Shown here: positions 36,728-47,990 of the stretch, one piece after another
Numbering within the stretch: position 1 is the first letter of the stretch
How the letters are laid out: each line of letters opens with the position of its first letter
Assembly: GCF_905147045.1 (NCBI RefSeq)
Contig: NC_065889.1
Span: 7,383,001 to 7,447,000, forward strand
Source: Nymphalis io
Lineage: Eukaryota > Arthropoda > Insecta > Lepidoptera > Nymphalidae
DNA: 64,000 nucleotides
Reading direction: 5' to 3'
Translations under genes and position numbers: made by a program
The notes under the pieces: generated by a model
What the model was told of the DNA's origin: nothing
The model's input: only the letters and a program-made list of their open reading frames with translations
Databases searched by the model: none

Positions 36728-36995
36728 TGTTGGTAGGGTTTTGTGCAATCCCGCCTGGGTGGGTGCCACTCACTTAACACTTATTCTACCGCGAAGCAAT
36801 ACTTACTATTGTTTTGATCCGGGTTGCAGGCTGAGTGAACCTGTGTAACTACAAGCGCAAGGGACATAACATGTTAGTTCCCAATGTTGGTGGCGCATTG
36901 GCGATATAAGTAATAGTAAATATATTTTACTGTGCGAATGTCTGTGGGCGGTGTTGACCATTTATCATCAGGTAGCCCATTCTTCAAAACTGAAT
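36728..36995 (+). repeat. Family A repeat
   Basis: TTGGTAGGGTTTTGTGCAAT, then CTACAAGCGCAAGGGACATA, GGTGGCGCATTGG and TATCATCAGGTAGCCCAT match the family consensus; the A-rich 3' tail is replaced by a fragment resembling family B (ATGAATGAGCTCCAACCTTT, CTCAAAAGGCGAGG). Confidence 0.75.
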
Positions 36996-38315
36996 GAATG
37001 AGCTCCAACCTTTTTCCTCAAAAGGCGAGGTGTTACCTCCAGCTTTGAGACATTAGGAGGATTGTTTTCCCTAAATTGTTATAAAGTAGGTATAAAGTAT
37101 AAAGTAGGTAGTATACTGTTTTATGTAAGAAATATGGATATTATAAACTATTACTAATATTCGATGTCAATAGCCACCCATCCACGCAAGAGATTTTTAA
37201 TTTTATCACAATAAAATGACGAGAACTCTAAAATACCGTATCTTATAAAATAACGTTGATAAAACACACAAGTGAACAGTACTAATTTATACCCGCACTT
37301 GCGGGTAAGGCCTATTGTCTAACGACGGGAAAAAATATATTTTATTTTATACATTGCCATAACCTTCATTCCTTTCAGTACGAATATAATAAAATCTCAG
37401 CCTATTGCTGCTTGAAATTAAACACTACTTTTAAAAAAGAAAAACTTTATATTTTTTAATGATAGTAATTTCTATGCGTTTGGGCATTAATTGATTTAGA
37501 CCTTGACCTTAAGTGCTCAGTTACTGAAGTTGATGCAATTATATACTATTAAGGGTATTATTATATAACAGGCGGGTTATACTGTAATCTGTATTGTTAT
37601 AATATTCTTAAGCCCATTTTAGAATACGTTTATTTAGAGTTGCAAAGAAAATTGAATGTAAGTACATTAATTGAAAAAATATATGTATTAAAATATTATA
37701 ATATAATATTTTAATGGTATCATTGTTATCTACTGAGTTTTAACTGTACCTACTTCACACATTTTAGAAATGAATAATGTATTAGTACTACTCTAAACTT
37801 AAAATAAAAACATGATGTCGGCTCATATTTTTATTTATAAAAACATGATGTCGGTTCATATTTTTATTCCATTCTAAAGTTGTAGTGTGCCCTTAAGCTA
37901 ACGAATACGATAACGCAGTAAAATATACAAAGGCAGTCTTTCCCGCCTTGCAATGAAAATCGCATGCAAAGATAGAATTTTATTCAAAACAATCTAGGTT
38001 CCCTCGTGTTAAGGCACCATTTTGTTTTGCTCAGCATTGCGCTAGCATGTGGCGTTGACCGCATAGATGGTATCAACCTTTGCACGCGATACTGAAGTGC
38101 GCTAGTGAATTATGCAATCTACGTATTTTTGCCCCATAATAAATAAGAATAATTTATATTGCGCTAAACCCTAACTTATGCAAGTTTATACGCACTGACA
38201 TAAAATTCGCAAGTTCAAACATGGGTAATTAATAGAAAATTTTAAGTGGAAATAATATTAAAATAAGGAGCGTTAATATGAATTTTCAACTCCTAGTATT
38301 TTTTTTTATAGTATA

Positions 38316-38361
38316 GGTGCGGACGAGCATTTGGGCCACCTGATGGTCAGTGGTCACATGC
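38316..38361 (-). repeat. Family A 3'-end fragment (reverse)
   Basis: ATAGTATAGGTGCGGACGAG then GGGCCACCTGATGGTCAGTG is the reverse complement of the family A end phrase. Confidence 0.7.
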
Positions 38362-38696
38362 AAATTTATTAGACTTAATTATACTTTGTTGAAAGTATCT
38401 CAATATAAGTTAAAATAGAAATATTTTTTATGTGTAAATTCTATATCTATATATATCTAATAATTAAATTAGGCTGTAAATTAAACTGTGATGAAACGCT
38501 GGATGCTATTTGCTTGCAATGGCACGATTTGTTTGCATAAAAACCTCATTACTAGCATTTTTATTGACATTGACTCTGAGAACTGATTGCAACCCCGTCT
38601 AGGAAGGTACGCATAATAAAGACCTAATACTTTTTACACATACATGTATGTGTGCACATATATTTGATACTCGACCTATGTAAATGATAAAGGGTA

Positions 38697-39970
38697 AGGT
38701 GGGGCACAAAGAAACCAAAAAGTAATTTTAATTTAAAAAACAATCTGTATTCATAAAAGCCACAAAATTGTTAAACTTGCAGAAACTTTATTTAATTATC
38801 TACTAATCTGTCATTAAACAGATCAAAAATCAACCCTAAACCATTTTTATTTTACTAAAATCTTGATTCTGTTTCTCTGTGCCTCAGGTCTGGGGTACAT
38901 TAAAACACTACCTGGGGTACAATGGAAATTAGCGGGGTACAGTGTAATATGCATTTTTATGGATTAAAATGTAAATAAAAATTAACCAATGTAGTATTTT
39001 TTTGTGATTTCCGTCGGAAATGTATAAATGTTACTTATTGTACATTGAAACATGTTTTAATATGTCCTGTTTTACTGTGCCCTGCCTGTCTATCAGTGTA
39101 TCCTATAAAAAATACACATCTAAAACTTTTGAGGTTTATAGGTCCGGGCAACTGAATATGTGAAATATTATGAGAACATGTTTTTCAAGAAAATATTGAA
39201 AAATTTGCACAACCACCAAAACGAAAGTATTACCTAATTAAAATGAAAATAGTAAAAAAGAACTGCCAAATTATCTTTTACAATCAGAAATGTATATAAA
39301 CAAATAAATAAAATTTAAGTATCTGTCGGTGATTTAAAAATATCTGCCTCTTTTAAAGTAAGTGTGGCTATTTGCGAGTTACCAAAGCCATAACAATATT
39401 TTTTTTATTATTGTCTGTTAGTCTGTGTGTCCGGGTTAATCATTGAAACGGCTAAAAATTAATAATTGAAATAATTGAATTATTATAAGAAATATTTCAA
39501 GGTCCCGTTTGGTCTTTATTTTATCAAAATGGGTTGAGTATATTAAAAGTTATAAAAACGTACGTATTTTTGGTGTTATAATATATGTTGCGGCCATTAA
39601 TATAATGTATAAGAAGGCATTACATTAATTCAGTATATCCATTTTTTTGTAATAACTAGAATAATAATAATTTCAATATATTTGCTTCTGGAAGTTTTAT
39701 CACAGCTAAAATATGACATGATTAACATATTTTGGCCTTTTTATTCCTTTTAACTGGATTTTCGATTACGATGCAAGTTAAGCCGCTGGCGATGTTCTTA
39801 TTTTGAAATAAAACTATAAGCCGGCTTTAAATTAAAAAAATGACAACTGCAATAAGATAATTCGGCTGCATGACAAATCAGCGTTACGTGTGCAAATGTT
39901 TTATTAGAAATACGTAGAAATATTATGACTGTTTTACTGTACCCCTTGTGTTATCCCTTGTGCCCCACTT
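38697..39970. mobile_element. Non-autonomous TIR element flanked by TA, ~1.27 kb
   Basis: The left end reads AGGTGGGGCACAAAG and the right end, reversed, AAGTGGGGCACAAGG; TA flanks both (38695-38696 and 39971-39972). Subterminal copies of a related phrase occur inside: GGGGTACATTAAAACA, GGGGTACAATGGAAA and GGGGTACAGTGTAAT near 38893-38950, and reversed as GTTTTACTGTGCCCTG near 39070 and GTTTTACTGTACCCC near 39930. No transposase frame is present. TA duplication suggests the Tc1/mariner/pogo group, by inference only. Confidence 0.72.
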
Positions 39971-40572
39971 TACAAGACATGTATGTATATTATGCAACGG
40001 ACTTTAGTTCTATGTTTATTAATATACGCATTTTAATTAGTGACAAAGTGTAATTAAATCTTGTGAAATGACAAAGTGCTTAGAAGAGTATTTGGATAAA
40101 GTAGGTTTTAAATTACTTTTTTTTCTGATTAAATATTGTCTTTTTAAGGTTACCATATATATATATATACAGTTTACATTAATGTATTATTATTAACAAT
40201 TTTGGTATCACGTATGTTATTAATCGACAGCTCGAAATGTTTGGCGAAGACGCGTCCGATTACAATTAAAATTTTCATCAACATCTCATCGATAGTAATT
40301 GTAATCTTCCCGGAACATGTTAACGTTCTTCGATAAATAATGTCATTGTCACCGATATAGTTAATAACAGTATATAAGGGAAATAGAGCAATTATTATAG
40401 TTAAATAATAATTATACGAAAAAAATACGATAAACTTATAATTATATTATAGCATTATTTGTAACTCTCTTTTTTGTTATAACATGTTTATGTTTCTGAT
40501 AGTGATCGACGTTGTAATGAGACATTTTGTAGAGATTGTATTTGACATCGATATTTATATTTATTGCAACAG

Positions 40573-40705
40573 TTGAACTTCTGCCACATGTGCAATCCAC
40601 CAACCCGCTTTGGAGCAGCGTGGTGGAATAAGTCCCATACCTTCTCCTCAAAAAGGGAGAGGAGGCCTTAGCCCAGCAGTAGGACATTCACAGGCTGTTA
40701 CTGAT
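40573..40705 (+). repeat. Family B SINE 3' half
   Basis: CTTCTGCCACATGTGCAATC, then CCAACCCGC, GGAGCAGCGTGGTGGAATAA and GAGGAGGCCTTAGCCCAGCA to CAGGCTGTTAC; nearly identical to the 3' half of 59529-59822. Confidence 0.9.
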
Positions 40706-40972
40706 TGCAACAGTTAAATAAATTACATAGTTTGTAAGTGTTTAAATACATATGAATAATTGTATTAGATGTTATTGATAATAATAAAAAAAATCATGTT
40801 ATTCTGTGGAAGGTTGAGTACTAGAAAGTTTGTAAAACCTTATGTTTAATGTTTGCTGAAAATAAGTTTTTAACTGGATTTGAACTAGTTAATCGTTAAT
40901 TTCGTTTAGTAATTAGTTAATCGTGATATGTCTTTTGTAATTAGAAACCTATATTAGTTCCAGAATCAGTTA

Positions 40973-41026
40973 ATTAATTTGTTATTTGATACGAATAGTC
41001 GACACCGTATCAAATAACAAATTAAT
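40973..41026. repeat. 20-bp perfect inverted repeat, 14-base loop
   Basis: 40973-40992 (ATTAATTTGTTATTTGATAC) is exactly complementary to 41007-41026; the loop contains GTCGAC. Stem contains no mismatches. It may be the core of a small foldback element, but no target duplication was found. Confidence 0.88.
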
Positions 41027-42362
41027 GAGCACGACTGATAAGCTGTGTGATGATAAGCTTTAAAGAGTGATTGATCTATTTCGTTGATGTCATCATAAAC
41101 ATTACATCTGATTATAAAAACTGTTTAACTTTTCATTATTTCATTATTCGCTATTTTTCATAATCACATTTATACGATGATGAATACAATAATTATGGCC
41201 TTCAGAGTTCAAAGATTTTATCGAGGGATGTTTATTACTTAATGAGAGATAATAAGGCTACCGTTTCCTATTAAATGCGTAACGTCCCACATAAGCGTAA
41301 AATTTCGATCGACGTTTCAACGCCAGACACAGCGTCAGCGGTCAATATATATCTCAGCAGTGAACGACGTCTCCATTATAACATTAGTCAATAAAGAGCT
41401 CGTTTGTTTTTTGAATTTTGACTTTTTGTAAGCTGCTACTGTGGTACACAATCACTATAGTATATTTCGTTTGTAAGCATCGTAACAGGGCGTTCGTTCT
41501 GACACTGTAAGCAGACGATGGCGATGACGATATAGGACCTCAGGCTAACTAATAAGTCTTAAAAATAAAATAAAAATTGAAATATAAAAACTATGTTTAT
41601 TTATGAGAATTAAAAAAAATACAATTTGGTCAAGAAAAAAAACTGGATATGGGCAATAGAGCCAATTAAAGCTAAGAACCATACATAAGACTACCTCCTA
41701 AGTACAAAAATAACTTTTAACAAAAATGTTTAGGCCGTATATTAGGAGAAGAATTACGAAAAGACGCATACCGGAATTTTATATTTATAAGAAACTGATG
41801 AAGCTTTTCATAATTCGGTTTGTTGTTCTAAATATCTAAATTTACGACTAGCTCCTGCGGCTGGATTCTTATGTGAGGGGAGGTGATAGGTAGGTTACGT
41901 GTAAATTCGGGGTATACGTTACGTTTAGGCCAAAATTCATCCAAATCCATGTAGTAGTTTTTGCGTAAAAACTTAACAAAGATCCATCCATTGAGCCTCA
42001 CCAACTTTTGCGTTTGTAATATTAGTATATATGAAGTATTATCGAAGTCTTTATCGTCGATTTTGAAAAATTAAATCGACGGTTTACAAATATCGCTCGT
42101 TCAATATCATTACTTGCACGGCCAATGAACTAGTTTCTGCAACAAAAATACTACAAGCGAGCGCAGTTATATTTAACAACATGTCTTAGATATTTGAGAT
42201 GCAATCACACGATTAAAGCTTGCATTGTGTGTGAGTATAATATAAGATGAATACAGAAGTATATCTAAATGATACCTAACATAACAAGTGATCCTTATTT
42301 CAACTACATTTTACTTAGATCATAAAAAAAACGCTACATTTGTGTTTTTACGTACAAATATG

Positions 42363-42500
42363 TTTGTACGATGTTTTCCGTCACCGCAGAGATTAATTAT
42401 AAACACAAATTAAGCACAAGAAAATTCAGAGGTTCGAACCCGCAACATTCGGTTAAGATTTAATTGTTATTATCATTGGGTTATCTCGGTTCTTATTTTA
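42363..42500 (-). repeat. Family B SINE 5' half (reverse)
   Basis: Minus strand shows the tRNA-like head with the B-box-like GGGTTCGAACC, followed by CTGAATTTTCTTGTGCTTAA and GTGACGGAAAACATC, as in the intact copy. Confidence 0.7.
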
Positions 42501-43380
42501 TGATAAGAACAAATCTTGCACTTATAAATATTTTTTGTGTATCTCGGAAACGATTTGGTTTAAAGTTTGTAATTACAAATGATTTTGCTTTTTAAAATCT
42601 ATATAGGTACACCTATTTTATAAAAAAAAACGCAATTAAAAATATTTTTTACATACATAATATTAATAAATATCTTATAATGAACAAGAGTACTAAGAAA
42701 ATTTATGAATATATTTACATATCTTAAAGGAATCCAAAAGCTAAACTGGAGGAGAAAATTTATTTGTTAAATAAAATTGCTATAGTCTTCTTAATTTTAC
42801 TTAATTTTTATTTTACGTCTGGATTAAAAAATAGTTTACACTCTTAGTATAGACGTAGTATAAAAAGTTTAGTCGTGTTAGATTTTATAGCAGTTCAGTT
42901 TAACAACTTTTAACATTAAATTGAACGTAAGAAGCTATTCAACATGAAATGTGCTCAATCTCATTCATGAAGTGAACCTTTCTATGTTTAGAACCCGATG
43001 CATAAATTAAAAGACTTAAAATAGACTCCACGTTTCGCAAGAAAATTGACGCTAGCATTTCATCTCGCTTTCGCTCGAAGACACCGTACATTATGTTCTC
43101 GCGATTACTTGATAATTGATCTTAAATCGGCACGTTTTGGACCGTTATATTTTTCCTTGTTAGATCATATGTTATTACAACTTTTTATGTATAAACCTCT
43201 TTTTTTTTTAAAAAATAGCAGCAACGAATGCATAATATAAAATATTACAGTGATAACAGCCACCTTCATTGTCATTGTGTACATAAGATAAAAGAAATAC
43301 AATATTTTTAGACTGTCTTAAAGCTTCGTTATATCCGATCATTAATAGAGTGTATTGGGTAGTATTTTGGCAGCAAACAG

Positions 43381-43650
43381 TTGGTTTTTCAATGGTTTTT
43401 GCAATGTGGGAGGGCGCTAGGGGGCGGCGGTATCGAGCGTGGGCGCGCCGCCCCGCGCCACTGAAGCCCTAGAGTGTAGAGCCAGTCCGCCGAGAGGCAT
43501 CGCGCGCGCCCGCCGCTATTCTCTGCACTCGCGAAACTTGTTTCATCCAACTAACAATCTAGTGCACATGACAATACAACTTTTATATATTACCAAAGCG
43601 ATATTTACGTGCACTGTCTCACAGCGGCGCTGCTGTTGAAGCAGCAGACC
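43381..43650. promoter_or_regulatory. GC-rich (CpG-rich) island, candidate promoter
   Basis: A sharply GC-rich patch in a very AT-rich window: GGGCGGCGGTATCGAGCGTG, GGGCGCGCCGCCCCGCGCC, GGCATCGCGCGCGCCCGCCG. No protein frame here looks real, and the short open frames on both strands have no recognisable domain. Followed by a leader-like stretch ending at a splice donor (43811), so it is best read as the promoter and first-exon region of a plus-strand gene. Confidence 0.5.
43414..43428 (+). promoter_or_regulatory. CTCF-like motif
   Basis: GCGCTAGGGGGCGGC fits the known CTCF consensus CCASYAGRKGGCRSY at all but two positions (C1 and A3). It lies at the left edge of the GC-rich island. Single motif match by eye; binding is inferred. 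Confidence 0.35.
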
Positions 43651-43810
43651 TAGAGTTAATTCAAGTTCGTAGCCGTCGTATTATTCCAAAATCGGTAGAC
43701 CTAGCGACTGAAATAAATAGTGTGATAAATTGATATGATTTGTGATAGCAAATTAGTGGTTATCGAATAAATTGGGTGGTAGTAGCGTCACGTCTACGTC
43801 ATGGTACGAG
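43651..43810 (+). CDS. Candidate 5' leader and first coding exon of an unidentified gene
   Basis: After the GC-rich island comes about 150 bp without interspersed repeats, then ATGGTACGAG at 43801-43810 followed by a consensus donor GTACGTG. Read this way the exon would encode only MVR plus one base, then enter a long intron to the right. The exon start cannot be fixed. No matching acceptor with a recognisable coding exon was found before 64000, so the gene would continue outside the window. Alternatives: a noncoding first exon, or a promoter of a long noncoding RNA. Confidence 0.35.
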
Positions 43811-46295
43811 GTACGTGTGTCTAAAGATCTTAATAAGATGGCTTTTTATCCGAGTTCGTTTTAAATGAGTGTTCTGCTCGTATAAGATGAACGAAGGATA
43901 ATAAAAAAAATCATTCGACTTGAAATATATTTTATGTTTGGATTTTTATGGTTTTTCCTTTCACTAACAATAAGTAGATTTATCAGATTTGACATTAAGT
44001 ACCTATTTGTGAACATACTAGTACAAGTGCTACCGTTAACAGAATGAAGCTAACAAAGTGATACATATATTAAATGTGATTAGATGGCACCAAAAATATT
44101 CCAAGGCCTTTAATTAATAACGACTTTATTAGTAAATTTAAAATAAACATGACTATTTAATTAATTCTTGGTAAAAATAGAGCAACATTTGTATAATCAC
44201 CGGATTTAATATCATAATTGCTTTGTATGTTAAGTAAATTTCACATGTTTTTAATTATCAAATCTTGGGATACCGTTTTTATTAGTCGGTTTAAAAAAAT
44301 AAGTGCATTAAATTAATAACTACAAGTTACGCAGTATTTATCGATATACAACATGTCACATATAATTGGTTGTTTTTATAATTGGTTGTGTTTATAATTG
44401 GTCAATTATAATTCGTTATAACTATTTATGACTACCATGAATATAGATTTACGTAATTTATTAAAATACCAAAACTGTAGAATCTATGATGGAGATTAGG
44501 TTATTATAGTTTGCTTGTTATAACTTAAATTAGGCCTGAGAGCCTGCCTAGGGGCGGAAATACGATCAAAGCATGGCTTTTATATAAAAAATTTTATACT
44601 TCTGAAATATTTCAACGGCTTGTCATTGTACTATCGTTATTTATTACATTGTGATAGAAATGGCCCCACAGACGTCGTGGTTTTAATTAATATCCTGTAA
44701 TATACAGGACATATTTTTTTTAATAATCAAGCAATTTTTTTAACAGTGAAATATGTAGTTACTTAATTAAAAATAGTTAATGTAAATAGAGGGGAAATAT
44801 TCATTGTGCTATTCATCTACAACGCTTTCTATATAATGATCTTTGCATTTTTAAAATGTACCTATGAACAAATGTTGTACTTACATGTATGCGTATTAAA
44901 TTTAAATTATTAATTTCCTTCACAGTTTTATTTAATTTAAATACTTTATAAAAATAGAAATAAATCGTTGTAGTTAATACGGATTACCACTAATATAGAT
45001 ATTCAAGGATTGCACCAGTCTATAAGCTACATCTATAAATTGGTGGAATCCACAACGTACATATATAATATTGAATTAAATGTTACTTTAAACATTATAT
45101 AGAGATAGTTAGTGTATTTAAAAAGTAATAGTTAATTAACTAAAGTTAATGTTATCAATATGAATTGAATAATTTTGTAAGAAATAAGCGTTTTATGTAT
45201 AAGTATTTATGTTAAATTTCAAAACAGCATCAAAATTTGTGACGTAAACATATGTACCCAATTATATTATATTTGGATTGGGAAATCAAGTGCAATCAGT
45301 TTAATTTGATTAATATGTAGACTATTGTTGCAAAGTATGGTACAAACATGTTAAATTATTTTTGCTTAAAAAAAGGTAGAGTTACCAGGTTTGATGCATG
45401 AAAGATTATTTTTTTTCAGATCAGAACGAACACATAAGTAATTTTATGCATCCTTCTTATTAAAAAAAATTAAAAAAAAAAACAATAAATTATACGTCAT
45501 ATTATAATAATTATTTTTTTAATTGTGAAATATATTGATAATTTTACTTGTACATTTGCAGTGCAATCTTTGGTATCGCTTTGTCTAATTGTAAATGTAT
45601 TAAGAGATTCCCTTGTGATATCTGCTGTGTCCTGAGTGACGTCTTACGGGGTTAAAGGATCGAATGGGATTAAATAACATTAGTTTGATAGTATGATGTA
45701 CCGTCTGTCTCACATCATTTGCATGACGTTTTTATGTTTGTGCCGTGTGTATGGAATTAAACTTATATCATTTAAGGTACCCTAGATGTGTAAACATTAT
45801 GTCGAAAATTACGAGGATGTACATGCGATATTTTTTTATTGTTCTACAAAGCTTTTCCATCAATTCATGACAATATCTTATATAATACTTAAAGTGGGTA
45901 CGTTTTAGACACCAACAAAGTTTTTAAAAGGTTTAAAGTAATTAGAGACTTAAAGTGGTTTTAATCCCAAGTTAGCACGCGAGTTTAATTTCCTAAAACT
46001 TTAACGAATTCCAGAAAGATGTCTCTTCTGGGCACAAGTCGTTACAGTGATTATTATTTAAAAGTAGTTTGTTGTCATTGAAAATGTCTATTTATTAAAG
46101 AATGGTAGTGAATGTCAGGGTTTAATGAAGAATTATTTTTAGCGTAGACTGTCTGATATATTTAATATTATTCAACGACATTACATAAATGTAAAAGTAA
46201 ATGTTTAATAAGAAAATTCATATATTATATAACAATTACAATACTTCCACATTTGTTACAGTTATAGGTCAAAAAGTTGTATTTTTTTTTGGAAT

Positions 46296-46483
46296 AGGCA
46301 TTCTGGCAAATAGGCCAACTGATAAGTGGTCGCCACTGCCAATGCGCCACCAACCTTGGGGACTAAGATGTTATGTCTCTTGTGCATCTAATTACACCCG
46401 CTCACTATTTCAAACAGCTGCTTGGCGGAGAATATGTAATGAGTGGGTGGTACCTACACAGATGGGTTTGCATAAAATGCAGT
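46296..46483 (-). repeat. Family A repeat (reverse), diverged
   Basis: Reads CGCCACCAACCTTGGGGACT, ATGTTATGTCTCTTGTGCAT, then GAGTGGGTGGTACCTACACA, the antisense of family A. It faces the plus-oriented copy that starts at 46507. Confidence 0.8.
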
Positions 46484-46506
46484 AAAATATATAAATTTTT
46501 TACTTT

Positions 46507-46807
46507 ACTGGTGGTAGGGCTTTGTGCAAGCTCGTCTGGGTAGGTACCACCCACTCATCAGATATTCTACCGCAAAACAGCAATACTTGATATTGTTGTG
46601 TTCCGGTTTGAAGGGTGAGTGAGCCAGTGTAATTACAGGCACAAGGGACATAAAATCTTAGTTCCCAAGGTTGGTGGCGCATTGGATATGTAAGCGATGG
46701 TTGACATTTCTTACAATGCTAATGTCTAAGAGCGTTGGTGACCACTTACCATCAGGTGGCTCATATGCTCGTCCGCCTTCCTATTCTATAAAAAAAAAAA
46801 AAAAAAT
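46507..46807 (+). repeat. Family A repeat, full length with poly-A tail
   Basis: Starts ACTGGTGGTAGGGCTTTGTG and ends CCTATTCTATAAAAAAA with about 20 A. This copy is among the best preserved and is a good reference for the family. Confidence 0.9.
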
Positions 46808-47729
46808 AGTTTACAAGATATGTACAAAAATGTATTACAATATGACACATCTACAATAACACTATCTTGGATAGGACGGGCTATGATGATGCGTTATAAC
46901 TCTTAATTTACAAAATAAAAAAAATTAGAGAAATATTATCAATTATTTTGTGACAGAATAAAGTCCTTCATAATTTTAACTAAATTACTTTAGTATATTA
47001 TCATAATCAACATTTCGTGTAAATGAAAATTTATAGTACCGAGTAGGCAAATAAATGGTTTCTACAATAGTATTATAAAAAATATTAATATGTTACAGTC
47101 TTGAAAGTAGTTATGTCGGCATGAAGATATTAAAAATGCACATCCACACGTTCGATGTGTTGGATCATCGGAATACAGTTATCCATTTTAAATTGAACAA
47201 TCGGCTGCTATTGACAGATTGAAACCATATTTCCATTTCTTTATAGAATTTTGTGATTATTTTCTCTCTTTTAACAGTATGAAGAGAAATATTGTGGTTT
47301 TAATGTTAACAAAGTATGTTTCTTTATTGTAAATATTTATATTATTGTACTGACTAATGGAGCTCTAGATTTCTTTTAAATTTCCTTAATTATATTATCT
47401 GTTTTTTTTTTTGTCAAGGAATTCTTAGTACTAGCCCAGAGCAGGAATTTCTAAGTTGATCGAGTTACATTGCCATTAACTTTAAATACCTACACATGTA
47501 ATGTCATACATCCCTATTATCTCCAGTTGTATCCAATTTTATTTATCTAGATGTCCAGTATAATAGCCGTGTTTGCGCTCAATATTGCGTACTATAATAT
47601 CTCCAGGCTGAGCAATGTCGTAGCCAAAATCTTTTAAGAGACATAATCAATAATGGATTAGTATTATGTGTGTCGAATTTAGACGAAGAAATATGTAATT
47701 TATATTAGACGTGTATTTTACTATGTCGT

Positions 47730-47990
47730 AGGGCTTTACCACCCACTCATCAGATATTCTACCGCTAAACAGCAAAACTTGGTATTTTTGCGTTCCGGTT
47801 TGAAGGATGAATGAGCTAGTGTATCTACAGGCACGAGGGACACAACATCTTCGTTCCCAACGTTGGTGGCGTTTTAGCTATGTAAGGAATGGTTAATATT
47901 TCTTATATCGCTAATGTCTACGGGCGGTGGTGCCACTTAACATCAGGTGGCCCATTTGCCCGTCCGCATACCTATAACATAAAAAACAAC
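47730..47990 (+). repeat. Family A repeat, internally shortened
   Basis: TAGGGCTTTACCACCCACTC lacks the CTCGTCTGGGTAGG part, then follows the family through GGTGGCCCATTTGCCCGTCC and ends at TATAACATAAAAAA. Confidence 0.85.

Larger units (their letters stand above)
36629..38693. other. Region upstream of the found kinase exons, repeat fragments only
   Basis: Holds a family A repeat (36728-36995), a 33-bp unit duplicated in tandem (about 37805-37870, CATGATGTCGG phrase) and a reverse family A fragment (38316-38361). A relatively GC-rich unique stretch at 37930-38110 was checked on both strands and gave no convincing exon. The missing kinase first exon may still lie here or further right. Confidence 0.4.
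39971..43380. other. Noncoding region with SINE fragments and a hairpin
   Basis: Contains family B fragments (40573-40705 and reverse 42363-42500), a 20-bp inverted repeat (40973-41026) and a stretch at about 41820-42035 resembling a common interspersed repeat (GACTAGCTCCTGCGGCTGG through GCGTTTGTAATATTAGTATA). A TATA-like run with a downstream TCAGCAGTG at about 41346-41366 was noted but no gene follows it. No exon recognised. Confidence 0.4.

Noticed and set aside
37930..38110. Missing first exon of the kinase
   Set aside because: GC content is raised, but minus-strand frames close quickly and show none of the Gly-Gly/Asp pattern expected of a PfkB N-terminus.
41340..41420. TATA-box promoter with initiator
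   Set aside because: TATATAT and TCAGCAGTG are suitably spaced, but no leader, donor or exon could be tied to them.
43439..43639. Coding sequence within the GC-rich island
   Set aside because: The peptide has the biased composition expected from translating GC-rich promoter DNA and no domain; it also runs on into AT-rich sequence.
46500..46682. Protein-coding gene on the minus strand
   Set aside because: The frame is inside a family A repeat and recurs in other copies; no gene structure surrounds it.
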